This document shows, one piece after another, positions 45,464 through 56,766 of a stretch of DNA of 64,000 bases. A program made the translations under genes and the position numbers. The notes under the pieces were generated by a model that saw only the letters and a program-made list of their open reading frames with translations, did no database searches and was not told the origin of the DNA. Numbering within the stretch: position 1 is the first letter of the stretch; every line of letters starts with the position of its first letter. Origin of the DNA: Aotearoamyces nothofagi (lineage: Eukaryota > Ascomycota > Leotiomycetes > Leotiales > Tympanidaceae); assembly GCA_015345905.1 (NCBI GenBank), contig JADDTR010000026.1, positions 62,001-126,000 on the forward strand. Reading direction: 5' to 3'.

Positions 45464-46650
45464 CCAGCTCGACTCAGGCCCCATCGAGGTTGATTGCCTA
45501 CACGTCAATCAACCGCGCCCGTCACGAAATCCGTACGGTGCGACCATAAATAATTCTTCTCATTTTTGCGACAAAAGTTCTTCTATTCCATACTGCGTTC
45601 GACGAGGGAGCGCAGACAGCACCATTTTCACGGCTTGACGAATAAAATATTTCTAGGACTGGCACCCAACGCTTCATCGCATGGCTCCCTTTCTCATCTT
45701 TCGCCTGCATCGGCTTTGAGCCAGACTCATCTTCTTTGCTTCCGAACTTATTTTTTCTTGCTTCGTTTCGACAATACCCCGTTATTCTATCGTTTCACAG
45801 TGCAGTGCGTGTGCCGCAGGTTGTGTCGCCAGCTGGTGTTGGGACCGACAATGGGCTGCTGATGGTGGCTGTTTATAAGATTGATCTCCTGGTGTGATTG
45901 GTGATTTCATACAATATGTATGCTTAATGGAGGGGAGATCCGAGTTGGTTGTTGACGATCATCGTCACCTTGATGGCGGAGGAGGGGAGGTGATGAGGTG
46001 GAAGTGGTGGTAATTGGGGTGTGGTCTGTGGCCCTCCTGTTGTATTCTCGCCGCTGGATAATCACGGCTTGAGATATCGGGGGTGCTTTTGACATGTTCC
46101 TTCGAGAACAGGCTTATTTGTACTCTGTTCTACTCATCTGGCATGATTGATATGATGTTTGGATGAGGAGTTGCAGAGAATTTAACCGGCTTGGCGAAGT
46201 GAATTAAGATATCCAGGAGTTGGTGTAGATAAATCAAGGAACTTCCAACTTACCTTTGTATTTCTCGCCCTTGCTCGTACGGAGTATGGGTACTTGATTG
46301 TGAGCTGAGGACATGATTGATGAGCGAGATTTTCGACAATGGTCAAAGGACCAAATGGCGTTGTAATCCATGCTCTGCTCAGATGCGTAACCTAGATACT
46401 CTAAGCAAGCTTTTATGCTTGATGCCGACATGTTTGATGTCGATCTTTTAAGGTTGTCAAGGGAGTCTTCATTAACCTTTCCGTTGGCATGCATGCATGC
46501 AAGCGCACGTGACGTCGCGGCGAAAAGGCGGGTTTGCAACTCCGAATTACCTTAACTACCGGGGCCATACAAGCCTCATCAATTTATCAGCCTCGACCAC
46601 TCAACAATACCTCAACTGCTCCCACTCACCACAACCGCAATTCCCCCACA
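45464..46650. other. Intergenic, nothing recognised
   Basis: 1.19 kb without a supported gene. The last 150 bases include a CACGTGACGT box (near 46505) shortly upstream of the lipoyl synthase start. Confidence 0.5.
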
Positions 46651-48033
46651 ATGGCGAGCACAGCTTCTCGCTTCAGATGTCTACATGCATCTGCACCACC
46701 CCTACGAAATATTTCCAGAAGTTTAATCTCGGCACAATCGTCAACTCGCGGTCTGGCGACTGCCCGAGAGGCTGAATCACCGGTAACACATCCAACCCCG
46801 GCACCACGACGACGGCCGACGTATTTCAAGGACAAACTTAACAATGTGCCTTCATTCTCCGAATTCGTCGGCCTCGACCAACCTCTCACGGCAGAAGAAG
46901 CATTAGAGCTGCGTCCCCGCACTGCGCAAGTCGGCAAGAGGACCATCACCCGGCTGCCAGAATGGCTCAAGACGCCAATTGCGTCGATCGGTGCCAGTTC
47001 TGGGGTTAGACAGATCAAGAAGGATCTGAAAGGGTTGGGCCTTCATACCGTGTGCGAGGAAGCTCGCTGTCCCAACGTCAACGAGTGCTGGGGCGGGTCG
47101 GACAAGAGCAAGGCTACGGCGACGATTATGCTGATGGGCGATACGTGCACGCGCGGATGCCGCTTCTGCTCGGTCAAGACTGCCAGAAAGGGCAAGGATG
47201 CGTGGGAGGGACTCTCGCCGCTCGATCCCCACGAGCCCGAACACACAGCGGAGGCACTGGCGCGGTGGGGATTGGGATATGTGGTGCTGACGTCGGTAGA
47301 TCGTGATGATCTGCCTGATGGCGGGTCGAGGCATTTCGCCGAGACGATAAGCAAGATCAAGCAGAAGAGCAGGGAGAGCAAGGAGGGAAGAGAAATTCTG
47401 GTAGAGGCGCTGACGGGCGATTTCGGCGGTGCGTTGGAACAGGTCGCCGTGGTGGCCAGGAGCGGGCTGGATGTCTATGCGCATAATGTCGAGACGGTCG
47501 AGGTCCTCACGCCGCATGTGAGAGATCGCAGAGCCACGTTCCAGCAGAGCCTGAAGGTCTTGAGAGCCGCCAAGGAGGCCGCGCCGGGACTGATCACCAA
47601 GACGAGTATCATGCTCGGCCTCGGCGAGACGGAGGAGCAGCTCATGGATGCCTTGCAGCGTACGTTCCACTACCCATCCGCCATCTAACACATCCAGCCT
47701 ACCCAGCCCATAGGCCAACAGCTAATCTCCTTTCCAGAACTCCGCGCCGCAAACGTCGACGTCGTCACCTTTGGCCAATACATGCGCCCCACAAAACGCC
47801 ACATGAAGGTCGAGGAGTATATCTCCCCCGCCACCTTCGCCATGTGGCACGACCGCGCCCTCGACCTCGGCTTCCTCTACTGCGCCAGCGGGCCCCTCGT
47901 CCGCTCCAGCTACAAGGCCGGCGAGGCCTTTATCGAAAACACACTCAAGCAGCGCCGCGCCGCTGCTGCTGGCGGCGTCGATGCCGTGCCCAGAGCCGTC
48001 ACCGATGAGGCTGATGAGCTCTTGAAGATGTAG
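46651..48033 (+). CDS. LIP5: Lipoyl synthase, mitochondrial
   Basis: Two exons (46651-47659, 47738-48033) give 434 residues. The radical-SAM enzyme inserts two sulfurs into protein-bound octanoyl groups to make lipoyl cofactors in mitochondria. Both iron-sulfur motifs are intact: auxiliary CX4CX5C at Cys135, 140 and 146 ([12 protein letters not shown]) and radical-SAM CX3CX2C at Cys166, 170 and 173 (CTRGCRFC). The conserved C-terminal RSSY is present. The N-terminal 45 residues are Arg/Ser-rich (mitochondrial leader). The frame is open 39 codons further upstream, but the ATG after CCCACA, directly before the leader, is preferred. Confidence 0.95.
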
Positions 48034-48179
48034 CGTTCGAGATGCCGGACTGGCCCCGTCGGGATGGGATTGTATATAGACGACAGACGCATTCAACTGC
48101 CCCGGGGGGGGTTGGGTGGAACCACTGTGCTTTACGGGATCATGTGTGCTTGCATTGCATTGCGCGGCGTTGGATGGCC

Positions 48180-48206
48180 GGGGGGGGGGGGGGGGGGGGG
48201 GGGGGG
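48180..48206. repeat. Poly-G run (27)
   Basis: A pure G run just downstream of the lipoyl synthase stop. The true length may differ, since such runs are poorly sequenced. Confidence 0.8.
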
Positions 48207-48300
48207 CCGGCTGGTCTTGCTGTCGCAGGCGGCGGTCCCGGACGGAGATGGGCCGGAGCGTCCGGCGAGACGGTACACCTTTGAGGGCATCGTCGAGTCG

Positions 48301-48349
48301 NNNNNNNNNNNNNNNNNNNNNNNNNNNNNNNNNNNNNNNNNNNNNNNNN

Positions 48350-48424
<75 letters not shown>
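48301..48424. other. Assembly gap (49 N) followed by 75 C
   Basis: 48301-48349 are N, and 48350-48424 are an unbroken run of C. Gap size and run length are likely assembly estimates. A real homopolymer tract probably exists here, given the G run 100 bases upstream. Confidence 0.9.
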
Positions 48425-48956
48425 AGGGCGCGGGGTTCGCAGATCAGAGATCAGATGATGTTTGTGGCATGGCACTCGACTACTCCATAGACGGGCTTCG
48501 ATTGATCGATCTATCAACTAATCCGGTTCATTCGTTAGATGTCGATGTCTTCGAGAGAAGCAGATTCGACCCTACTTGCCCATGACATATCGCAGAAGAA
48601 AATCAAACGTTAAACTGCACTAGGTTAACTTGGACAGAGCTGGTGATATGAGAGACTATAAGTCCCGAGACTATGAATAAACCTTTCATTTTCTGTATGA
48701 ATCTGTGTGGGTATGTACAGTACAATAATTGCATTCAGCCATGAAGTAGACCTTACACCTGCAGCTCCGAAGTGAAAATTCCAAACCTCTCGCTATCTCT
48801 CGAGGATAATTCTTAGGATAACGGCAATACAACAGCATAGATATCGTTTGCTGTAAATTATAGCCATGGAAGTTTTGAACATATCCATATGCCGGTTGAT
48901 TGCCACTAGCACTTACCCCATATTTGCTATAGCTATCGGTGCAAAGAGGGGAGAGT

Positions 48957-50169
48957 TTAAGAGACCGGTGACCATGGCATCGGAATCAAAACTCTGGATT
49001 GCATGGTCTGGATAAGTGGCACGGTCTTATGCACCGTATCTCCCCAGCCCTCAACTCCCCAACTCTTCTCCCTTCGAACCTTGCGCTCCTCTAGATTGGC
49101 GAATTGCCAAAGGTGGTGTACCGTGTTCAATTCTCCAATCTGCACAAACCAGGCTCCAACACCCTCCATAACTTCTCGACGCGCTTTAAGACCCTTTCGC
49201 CAATGGGTTTCCCATTCTAGTAGATTGCCTGGGTGAAGTGTGTATGAACGAAGTTCAAATAGACCTCCAAGGGACCGAGGAGCTGTTGTAGGCCAGAAAG
49301 AGAACTCTTGCATGAGGGAAACTCTCTTTTGCTTAATGAGAGACTTGAGCTTTTTGTCAAAGGCAGGAAATTCTGGGTGGTTGGCGATAGAGTTTAGAGA
49401 GGAGTGGTAGCCTTCGTAGCGCTGGTATTCCCAGATGTGAACTATTAGATAAATACGTTAGCTTGGTTGGGGCACTATAGATGTGGCAAGAATTGCAATA
49501 AGGAGCTGAAGGAGGCATACCAAATGTATCACTGTCGCCAACTTCAGTTCTCCAGCTTCCAACCAAATGTACCTTATTCTCAGGCATGCTAGCCATTCTC
49601 GGGTACCAGCTTCCGACGAGCTCAACATACTCCTCTACCTTATCAGGTTTAACCTCATGGAAGACAATAGAGTGCACATATTTTCCTCTTGCCAGCACCT
49701 GTGAGAATGAATGTTCAATCTCCTGGTCCATCTCCCTTCCCTCCTTCGTGCCATAGATCAAACTAGATAGCTTTCCCTTATGCTTGGATCCGTCTTCGGC
49801 TACTTCTCCCAAATCCGTTGCAGATGTGGCAGGCCCTGTAGATGCGCTGAGTGAGCCTAGTTCACTTACATCAGAAAGATCACTCGCATTACTCGCAAAT
49901 TGAGCAGTGGGAACGGATGTGGTAGATTGGGAGAATGACGTAGTAGCATGAGATTCATTATTAGACTGACTTGCTTCCCTCTTCTTATGCTGATCTGCTA
50001 TCTTTTGTCTGAACTCCTTCTGCTTCGCGTCAAATGAAGGGACGCCTTCGGGGGTGACGTCTGCGAGTGATGGTACTCGGGAACATGCCGATGTACTGGC
50101 AAAGGATCGAATCAATGCCTTAGACGTAACAAGAGTACCAGAGCCTCTAGCGATACGAAAAGTGAACAT
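48957..50169 (-). CDS. NIPSNAP-family mitochondrial protein
   Basis: Two exons (50169-49521, 49441-48957) give 377 residues. A mitochondrial-type leader (MFTFRIARGSG..., with FASTSACSR) precedes a low-complexity Ser-rich linker with basic and acidic patches (about 45-130). Two ferredoxin-like NIPSNAP domains follow: one from about residue 165 (YVHSIVFHEVKPDKVEEYVE) and one from about residue 265 (LFELRSYTLHPGNLLEWETH). NIPSNAP proteins lie in mitochondria and in animals mark damaged organelles for mitophagy; the fungal role is not established. The gene is divergent from ATP18. Confidence 0.88.
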
Positions 50170-50642
50170 CTTGGCTTGAATTGTTTTGGATACCGTGTAA
50201 GATAGGCAGAATACCCAAATCGTGCCCGACAATGGCTGTCTCAGTAGCTCAGAGTCGGAGCTCTAAACCTTATTGCCGCCTTGGTAGCTAGTGGATTTCA
50301 ATCGTAGTATATCTAGGAAATAACAAGGATTCGTAGAGATCGGCTTGACTTGAGCAGAAGGAGGAACAGGTTCAGGATAGCTTCACATGTATACAGAAGG
50401 TGGAAGTAACAAGAGCGTCTATTGGACAAAAGCCCAAGGTACATTCTACCCCGCGAATACTGTCAACTAGAGTAAGCGGAGTAAGCGATCCTAAGACGGA
50501 CTAGTTGTTATATCACGTGATCGATTCAACCCTTCGGGCCGCATCAACGCTCAAAGCTTCCATTGGAACCTCCCATCATCAGAGCCCACGAAATTACCCA
50601 CCCACCCAGCACATCCCTCACTCCGTACAATAAATCTCAAAG
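50170..50642. promoter_or_regulatory. Divergent promoter of NIPSNAP and ATP18 genes
   Basis: 473 bases between two oppositely oriented mitochondrial-protein genes. A TATCACGTGATCG palindrome lies near 50511. No gene is present. Confidence 0.45.
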
Positions 50643-51058
50643 ATGGCTGGTATCCTAGGAAAGAAGTTCCCGGCTCCTATCGGTACGTCAATTGATCCTA
50701 TCGCAGCATCTGAGCAAGTGCAAAAACTGATTGAAACCCAATAGCTCGCCCAATGGCTCCGTTCTTCGTTGCCGGTACGCATCATCTCCCTCGATGGCTC
50801 TCTAGAACACCGGAATCAGTAGCGACAATTGGATAAGGGGACTTGAGGCATCTTAAGAGTGCTAACGGTCTTTAGGCGTGGTTATCTTGTACGGCGTCAA
50901 TTCCATATCGAACATGCTCGCGAACAGTATGTATTCTCCTGGTGACTACTTGCGGTGTGCTAGATAATATGCTAAGATATAATATCACAGCCGATGAGTA
51001 CAAGAACGATCCGCGAAACCCAAACGCAAAGTCGACAAAGGCTGGTGACAAGCACTAG
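50643..51058 (+). CDS. ATP18: ATP synthase subunit i/j (Atp18)
   Basis: Four very small exons (50643-50682, 50745-50774, 50876-50926, 50991-51058) of 40, 30, 51 and 68 bases give 62 residues, starting MAGILGKKFPAPI. The sequence continues through a single membrane segment (APFFVAGVVILYGVNS) to TDEYKNDPRNPN, the family signature. This is a peripheral-stalk/dimer-interface subunit of mitochondrial F1Fo ATP synthase. It is too short and too fragmented for open-frame searches, but every junction is GT-AG and in phase. Confidence 0.93.
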
Positions 51059-51521
51059 ATGACACTGTTGTTGTAGTTGGAAGAGCGCGGATTTGACCGG
51101 ATTGGCTGTGGACTGGACACCGCAAACCTGTACATTGATAGAATAAGGAAACCAGTTATACCCGCTCAATCCGTTTATGTGATACCGAGTCTCCCGGCCG
51201 GAGTGGTGTACAGACAAAATGATATGCAGGAAACAATATACAATAGCAATGCCTTGCCTGTTTGACGTAATAACAACGGCGTAATCATCGTGTTCAGACT
51301 GCAGCATTAATGCTCCAGAGAAGCGTCCGGAGTTCTTTGCACCATTTCTTATTTGAATATGTTGACTCTGTCTCGCAGTAGCAAAAATGTTAGTATGTTT
51401 TGAGAATGGACAATAACTAGCTAGTTTTGTCTCAACATTAAACGCCAGTAGCTACAGTCATACTCCATCCTAAACGCCTTATTTCCTTTCCATGCAATAT
51501 CCCTTTTACGCACTTCGATTT
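51059..51521. other. Convergent intergenic region
   Basis: 463 bases between the stops of ATP18 and RRP40. No gene is seen; it should hold both 3' ends. Confidence 0.5.
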
Positions 51522-52302
51522 TTAAAGATCCTTCACCAGTCTTCGGACCAGTTTCTTCTGCTCCTCCGGACTTAAACTCTTCTGATCTGTCTCCTGGATT
51601 GCTTTCCCAACAACCAGCGTAGATTTCAAGCTTTTGCTATCCACCCAGACTTTCCCATTTCTTCCAACTGCAATCTCAAATGCCACACCCGCTCCCCCAA
51701 GGTCTTCCAGTACAGTCAGTCTCCCTAGATCCGCCGGCTTTGGCATCATTAACCGTCTGGCCATCCCAGGTGATATATCAAAGAGCATTCCGCCAGTCAA
51801 CGGTCCAAGTCCCTCGGACTTTCCTGTTGATGATGAAACACACTCTATTTCCGGATCCATGTGCTTGTTTGCTAAAGTGATACGGGCATACACAAGCGAT
51901 CCTTGCACGAGTTGTGGCCGAGTTTTCTTCGTCGCACCTTCAAATGATAATTGTGGCAAAGAGGCATACGAGGTGTAGTCAGTAATGCTTGCATAGTAGA
52001 CGTCAACTGAAGAATGGTGAATCGTAGCAATAACTAGATCTCCAACTGCTGGGATGTACTGTATCCGGTGTCAGTATTTACCATTGCAACTCATAAGGAC
52101 TACATACGCGACCACCATTATATTCCACCCATATCGCATTCTTTCGTGAGTCTGAGAAGAGTTGTCCTGCCACCACGGGAGTGATGGTATTCGGAGGGAT
52201 ATGTCGCAGACCGGGGCCGAGTTTTATAGGTAGTGTAGGGTGTGATGGTAAGACATCTTGATCTAAATGATCACCAGGTAATACAAATGTCTTAGTAGCC
52301 AT
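51522..52302 (-). CDS. RRP40: RNA exosome component Rrp40 (EXOSC3)
   Basis: Two exons (52302-52108, 52058-51522) give 243 residues. The order is an N-terminal domain (LPGDHLDQDVLP, PITPVVAGQL-like), an S1 domain from about residue 66 (YIPAVGDLVIATIHHSSVDVY) and a KH domain near residues 175-205 with VGRNGKVWVDS in place of the usual GxNGxxW. It is one of the three cap subunits of the exosome and acts in 3'-to-5' processing and decay of rRNA, snoRNA and mRNA. Length fits the yeast protein. It shares a 223-base divergent promoter with SSZ1. Confidence 0.92.
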
Positions 52303-52525
52303 TTTCCAGACTGTAGAGGATGTAGAGACTGAGGTTGTATGCTGAATGTCGCTGCTGTATATTAGCCTTCAGCCTTGCGCGTGGGGTTGGCGCTAACAAA
52401 TTATTTCTCGGGAATTTGACGAAGAAGCTTAACATTACAATCACGGCGACCAATCCTTGAACTGAGAGACTGGAGATTTCATTCGAAGATCCTATATTCA
52501 AGAATACCAGTATAACACGCACAAG
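52303..52525. promoter_or_regulatory. Short bidirectional promoter, RRP40 / SSZ1
   Basis: Only 223 bases separate the two start codons of oppositely oriented genes that both serve RNA and ribosome function. Shared regulation is likely but not shown by a motif I can name. Confidence 0.5.
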
Positions 52526-54349
52526 ATGGCAGAATCAAGTAATACAGCCCCGGCTGAGAGACACGCCATTGGTATCTCATTCGGAAACTCCAACAGCTCA
52601 ATCGCATACACGACTGTCGATGATAAGCCAGAAGTTATTGCCAATGAAGATGGAGGCAAGTCAGAGGCTGATCTTCAGGTTGACCCAAGTGCTAACTATA
52701 GCTTGCAGATCGTCAAATCCCTTCAGTGCTGTCATACATTGATGGCGAGGAATACAGCGGCAACCAGGCGAAAGCACAACTTGTACGAAATCGCAATAAC
52801 ACTGTAGCATATTTCAGAGACTTCCTTGGACAAGAGTATGAATTTATAAATTCCAGTGCGTTAAAATTTTCAGGGACTATGCTGATATTGTTCATATAGT
52901 TTCAAGTCGATAGACCCAACTCATACCCACGGTTCGGCACACCCCCAAGAGCACGACTCTACGGTTGCTTTCTCCATTCAGGACAAAGAAGGCGACTCTC
53001 CATCTATTGTCACTGTGTCTGAGATTACATCCCGCCACCTTGCTCGACTTGCTTCCTCCGCATCCGACTTCACTGGCAAGAAGGTTACTTCAGCCGTCAT
53101 TACGGTGCCAACAAACTTCAGTAACAAACAAAAAGAAGCCTTAATCGAGGCCGCAAAGGGTGCAGGACTCGAGGTTTTGCAATTGATTCACGAACCTGTC
53201 GCTGCGTTGTTAGCATATGATGCTCGTGCAGAGTCATCTGTTTCAGACAAGATCGTTGTTGTAGCTGATTTGGGAGGAACCCGATCTGATGTTGCAGTTA
53301 TTGCTTCAAGAGGTGGCATATACACCATATTAGCCACTGCGCATGACTATGAATTTGCAGGGTGTCAATTAGACAAAGTTCTCGAGGATCATTTCGCCAA
53401 AGAATTCATCAAATGGAACACCACAGATCCTAGAGAGGAAGCCAGAAGTTACGCTAAGTTAAAGCTCGAGGCCGAAGCTACCAAGAGAGCCCTCAGTATC
53501 GGAACCAACGCCAGCTTCAGTGTGGAGAGCTTAGCAGAGGGCATTGATTTTGCGTCTACGATCAACAGATTGCGTTATGAGACAATTTCACGAAAGGTCT
53601 TTGAGGGTTTCACAAGATTGATCGAGAGCGTGGTTAAGAAGGCCGGATTGGATGTTCTTGATATTGATCAAGTCATTCTATCTGGTGGAACTTCCCATAC
53701 GCCTAAGATTGCTAGCAACGTGCGCTCTATCTTCCCAGAAACCACTGAAGTGCTTGCACCATCCACAACACCTACTGCCATCAATCCCTCAGAGTTGCAA
53801 GCTCGAGGAGCTGCGCTACAGGCGAGCTTGATTCAGGAATACGAATCAGAAGATATTGAGCAGTCTACCCACGCTGCAGTCACAACTGTCAAGCACCTTA
53901 CTAACGCTATCGGTGTCCTTGCCATCACCGGTGACGAGACTAAGGGTGTTTTCACTCCTATCATTGCTACCGAGACAGCCGTCCCAGCACGCCGCACAAT
54001 CCACATCGCTGCTCCTAAAGAGGGTGGAGATGTGCTTGTGAAGATCGTCGAAGGTGGATCCCACATCAAGGTGACTAAGCCTGAGCCAAAGCAAAAGTCA
54101 ACCGGAGCAAAGGTCGAAGACGCCGACTCGGATGATTCAGAGCTTGACAGTGATGATGAAGAAGAGGAGACAAGAGAGAAGGTCTGGAAGGTCGGAAATG
54201 TCTTGGCTGAGGCAGCTGTCAAGGATGTCAAGAAGGGCGGCAAGGTTGAGGTCACCATCAACGTTGCCGCCGATTTGAGCGTCACAATTACCGCAAGAGA
54301 AGTTGGTGGAAAGGGTGGTGTTAGGGGCAATCTCAGTGCTCCTCAGTAA
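52526..54349 (+). CDS. SSZ1: Ribosome-associated Hsp70-like chaperone Ssz1 (RAC subunit)
   Basis: Three exons (52526-52655, 52709-52835, 52900-54349) give 568 residues. The N-terminus GISFGNSNSSIAYT, then IPSVLSY, VPTNFSNKQKEALIEAA, HEPVAALLAYDA, ADLGGTRSDVAVI and VILSGGTSHTPKI are the Hsp70 ATPase blocks in their Ssz1 form. The substrate-binding part is short, as in Ssz1, with an Asp/Glu-rich insert near residues 500-525. Ssz1 pairs with Zuo1 on the ribosome to assist nascent chains. The first intron has GC-AG ends (GCAAGT donor, GCTAAC branch, TTGCAG acceptor); using a GT donor instead breaks the conserved DRQIPSVL block. Confidence 0.93.
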
Positions 54350-55036
54350 GCAGCTTTCGTGAGATTGTAAAATTGAGAGGTACGCAATGTGCGATTAGAC
54401 TCGGCCAGCCGCGTTTTTGCTAGAATGGGAAAGTAATAGATAGTTCATCGTTTCGGTGATACGAGGTATAGAAAAGTCATAGGGAGCGAATCATATTACA
54501 TTGCATGGAAACTCGTTGTAATCTAGATGCCTGTGTGGCATTGTGATCTAGACCTACAATCATACTATACCTATGAAACCGCTTTCATTGACTATGAGAA
54601 ACTATTGATCCAGTTTAATTGGTTGCCTTACGATAGAGCCCAGCAGGTATCACAATCGGTCAAATCGAGGCGGATCACCAGATACAAGACAAGACGTGTT
54701 TAACTGATTTAGTAATTATAGCCATCTATGATAACCCCAACCCTGCCTCATAAAGCGTGAACTCGTTAACCATGTTATCCATCGTATCAGTGCCATTAGA
54801 AAATATTACGACTTTCGATGCTGATGGTGATATAAGGAGCCAGAGCGTGACATTTATGCGTTAGTATCCATCAAGGGTACGGCGTGTAGACCACAGCCGA
54901 AGCCCATGTCCCTTGTTGTAATCCCGTACCTTTCCTGAAAGAGGGACTCATAGGAGCTCCCTTGGCCGCCCCAGTAATATTGATATTCAAGGGTTGAATC
55001 AAGCTCGCATAAGACCGAACGTCAAGGTGGATTGGA
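54350..55036. other. Convergent intergenic region
   Basis: 687 bases between SSZ1 and the sirtuin gene stop. No gene is seen. Confidence 0.5.
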
Positions 55037-56766
55037 TTATATGCGAGGATTCGGGGACTTAGCATCAGCGATATCTTCGGGCTGTTCTGTGGAAGCCGGA
55101 GCTTTCTTCGCATCCGCGGCATCGGTGCTTAGTGGCGACTTTTTATCTATATCGTCTTCTAATTGGAGGGACAGAGTGCTAGTAGGTTCTGTGATATCTT
55201 TTTGACCGCCCGCCACTATTTCCGCCTTTCCCGCAGGTTGTGTTGTATTATCTCCTGATATGGGGGGCGGGGCGGTAGTAGATTCTGTAATACCTTCCTG
55301 GCTGCTCGCCGCGGTTTCCGCCTCTCCCTCAGATTTGATTGTGTCACCTCCTGGTGGAGGGGGCGGAGAACTAATAGGTTCTGTAATTTTACCGCCCGCT
55401 ACAGTTTCTCCCTTTCCTTCAGGATTGGTTGTATTATCTTCTGATGGAGAGGACAGGGTGCTAATGGATTTTGTGATATCTTCTTGACCGCTCGTCAGTA
55501 TTTCCGCCTTTCCCTCAGATTTGGTTGTATTGTTTCCTGGTGGAGAGAACGGAGAACTACTAGAATCTGTAATTTGACCGTCTGCCAGTGTTTCTGCTTT
55601 TCCCTCGGATTTCTCTTGGACCTTTTCCTTCGCAACATCTACCACGGCAGGTGCAGCTGCGTGGTTTAGCAACGGCTTCTCCTGTAAAGTCTTTTCCAGC
55701 CAGTTTTTATGGCCGCCTGACAACTTCAGAGTTTGATCGACTTCATCGGTCAACTTTTGAATTTCATCCTCTAGTAACTCGTCCTTTGATTTGGTCGAGC
55801 CATACTGGTCTGATGGAACTGTGCTATCCGCGCCTGGTGCCACTTCCCTCCATAGTGCCTCCAACTCATCACTCCATCCTAGGGCTTTTGCCAACTTCCG
55901 AACACCAGTATCACAATCATCTAAGACACAGACATCATCTGGTCGGCTTCCTAAGCTTCCAGCTCTCTCAAGATTAAGCAATAGGCGAGGCACGCCTTCC
56001 GATGCGAATTCTGGCAAGCTGGCAAATGGATAGACGGTTAAGCTCGTGCCCATGACAATCATGAGGTCTGCCTGTGCAGGAACGTGCTGATTCGCGTTGA
56101 ACTTTGCTGGTAGTTGCTCTCCAAAGAACACAATATCTGGCTTCACCAGTCCATTACACTCTGGCACAATGCAATGCGGTACATCCCCGCTTTCAATAGC
56201 CGATAGCATCAGGTCTTCTGGGTACTCGGTCTTGCATTCGATGCATCGTTGATTAGCAAAGCTCCCGTGTGCTTCCACGATCTTCTCCGGTGGTACTCCA
56301 GCAGCCCTCTCTAGGCAGTCAATGTTCTGCGAAAATAGCATCAAAAGTAGATTCTTCTTGGCGAGCAAGGAAATAAAAGTGTGGGCCACAGTTGGCTTGT
56401 ACTTTCCGGGGTATAATTCGCGAGCCAACGTATAGAATGGTTCTGGCTGTTGACGGAAGAAGGAAATATCGAAGACAGCTTCGGCATATGGAAGATCCAA
56501 TCTAGATGTGAATATTAGCATTTGAGCTTAGGTGTACGATTGCTTGGGAACTCGTGTTACCTTGCCAAATTAGCATAAAGTCCTGTCTCGGGTGATCTAA
56601 AATCAGGTATGCCCGCTGAGGTCGAGATTCCTGCTCCTGTGAGGACTACGATGCGCTTTGCTTTTCCATCTTTAATAAGTTTCGCGACAGAGTCAATATT
56701 GCGAGATTTGAGGGTCCTCGGACGGACATTGTCGTCGACGAGTTCATGGGAAGCATCTTGTCCCAT
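55037..56766 (-). CDS. HST2: Sir2-family NAD-dependent deacetylase, Hst2-type, with repeated C-terminal tail
   Basis: Two exons (56766-56561, 56501-55037) give 556 residues. The catalytic core has [26 protein letters not shown], the catalytic His in EAHGS, four zinc Cys (CIEC and later C-x4-C) and [13 protein letters not shown] with the NLE motif, as in cytosolic Hst2/SIRT2-like enzymes. The N-terminus MGQDAS fits the N-myristoylation pattern. After the core, residues 366-521 hold five repeats of 30-32 residues, and the end is acidic and Lys-rich. Substrates are histones or other acetyl-lysine proteins. The repeat tail is not part of the usual Hst2. Confidence 0.9.
55145..55612 (-). repeat. 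Five tandem 30-32-residue coding repeats in sirtuin tail
   Basis: The units begin K/Q/N-S/P-E/A-GKAE and read [20 protein letters not shown] or [19 protein letters not shown], ending in a Pro/Ser run and D/N-T-T. The forms alternate between 30 and 32 residues in the first four units, so the array may have grown by duplication of a two-unit block. Confidence 0.85.

Larger units (their letters stand above)
48034..48956. other. Intergenic with assembly gap
   Basis: Includes a poly-G run, a gap of N and a poly-C run (see next entries). No gene is supported; apparent open frames through the poly-C run are polyproline or polyglycine artefacts. Confidence 0.6.

Noticed and set aside
48064-48585. 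Polyproline/polyglycine frames through the gap
   Set aside because: They are created by the C run and the N gap.
53833-54330. 165-codon frame antisense to SSZ1
   Set aside because: It mirrors the coding strand of a well-supported gene and has no own features.
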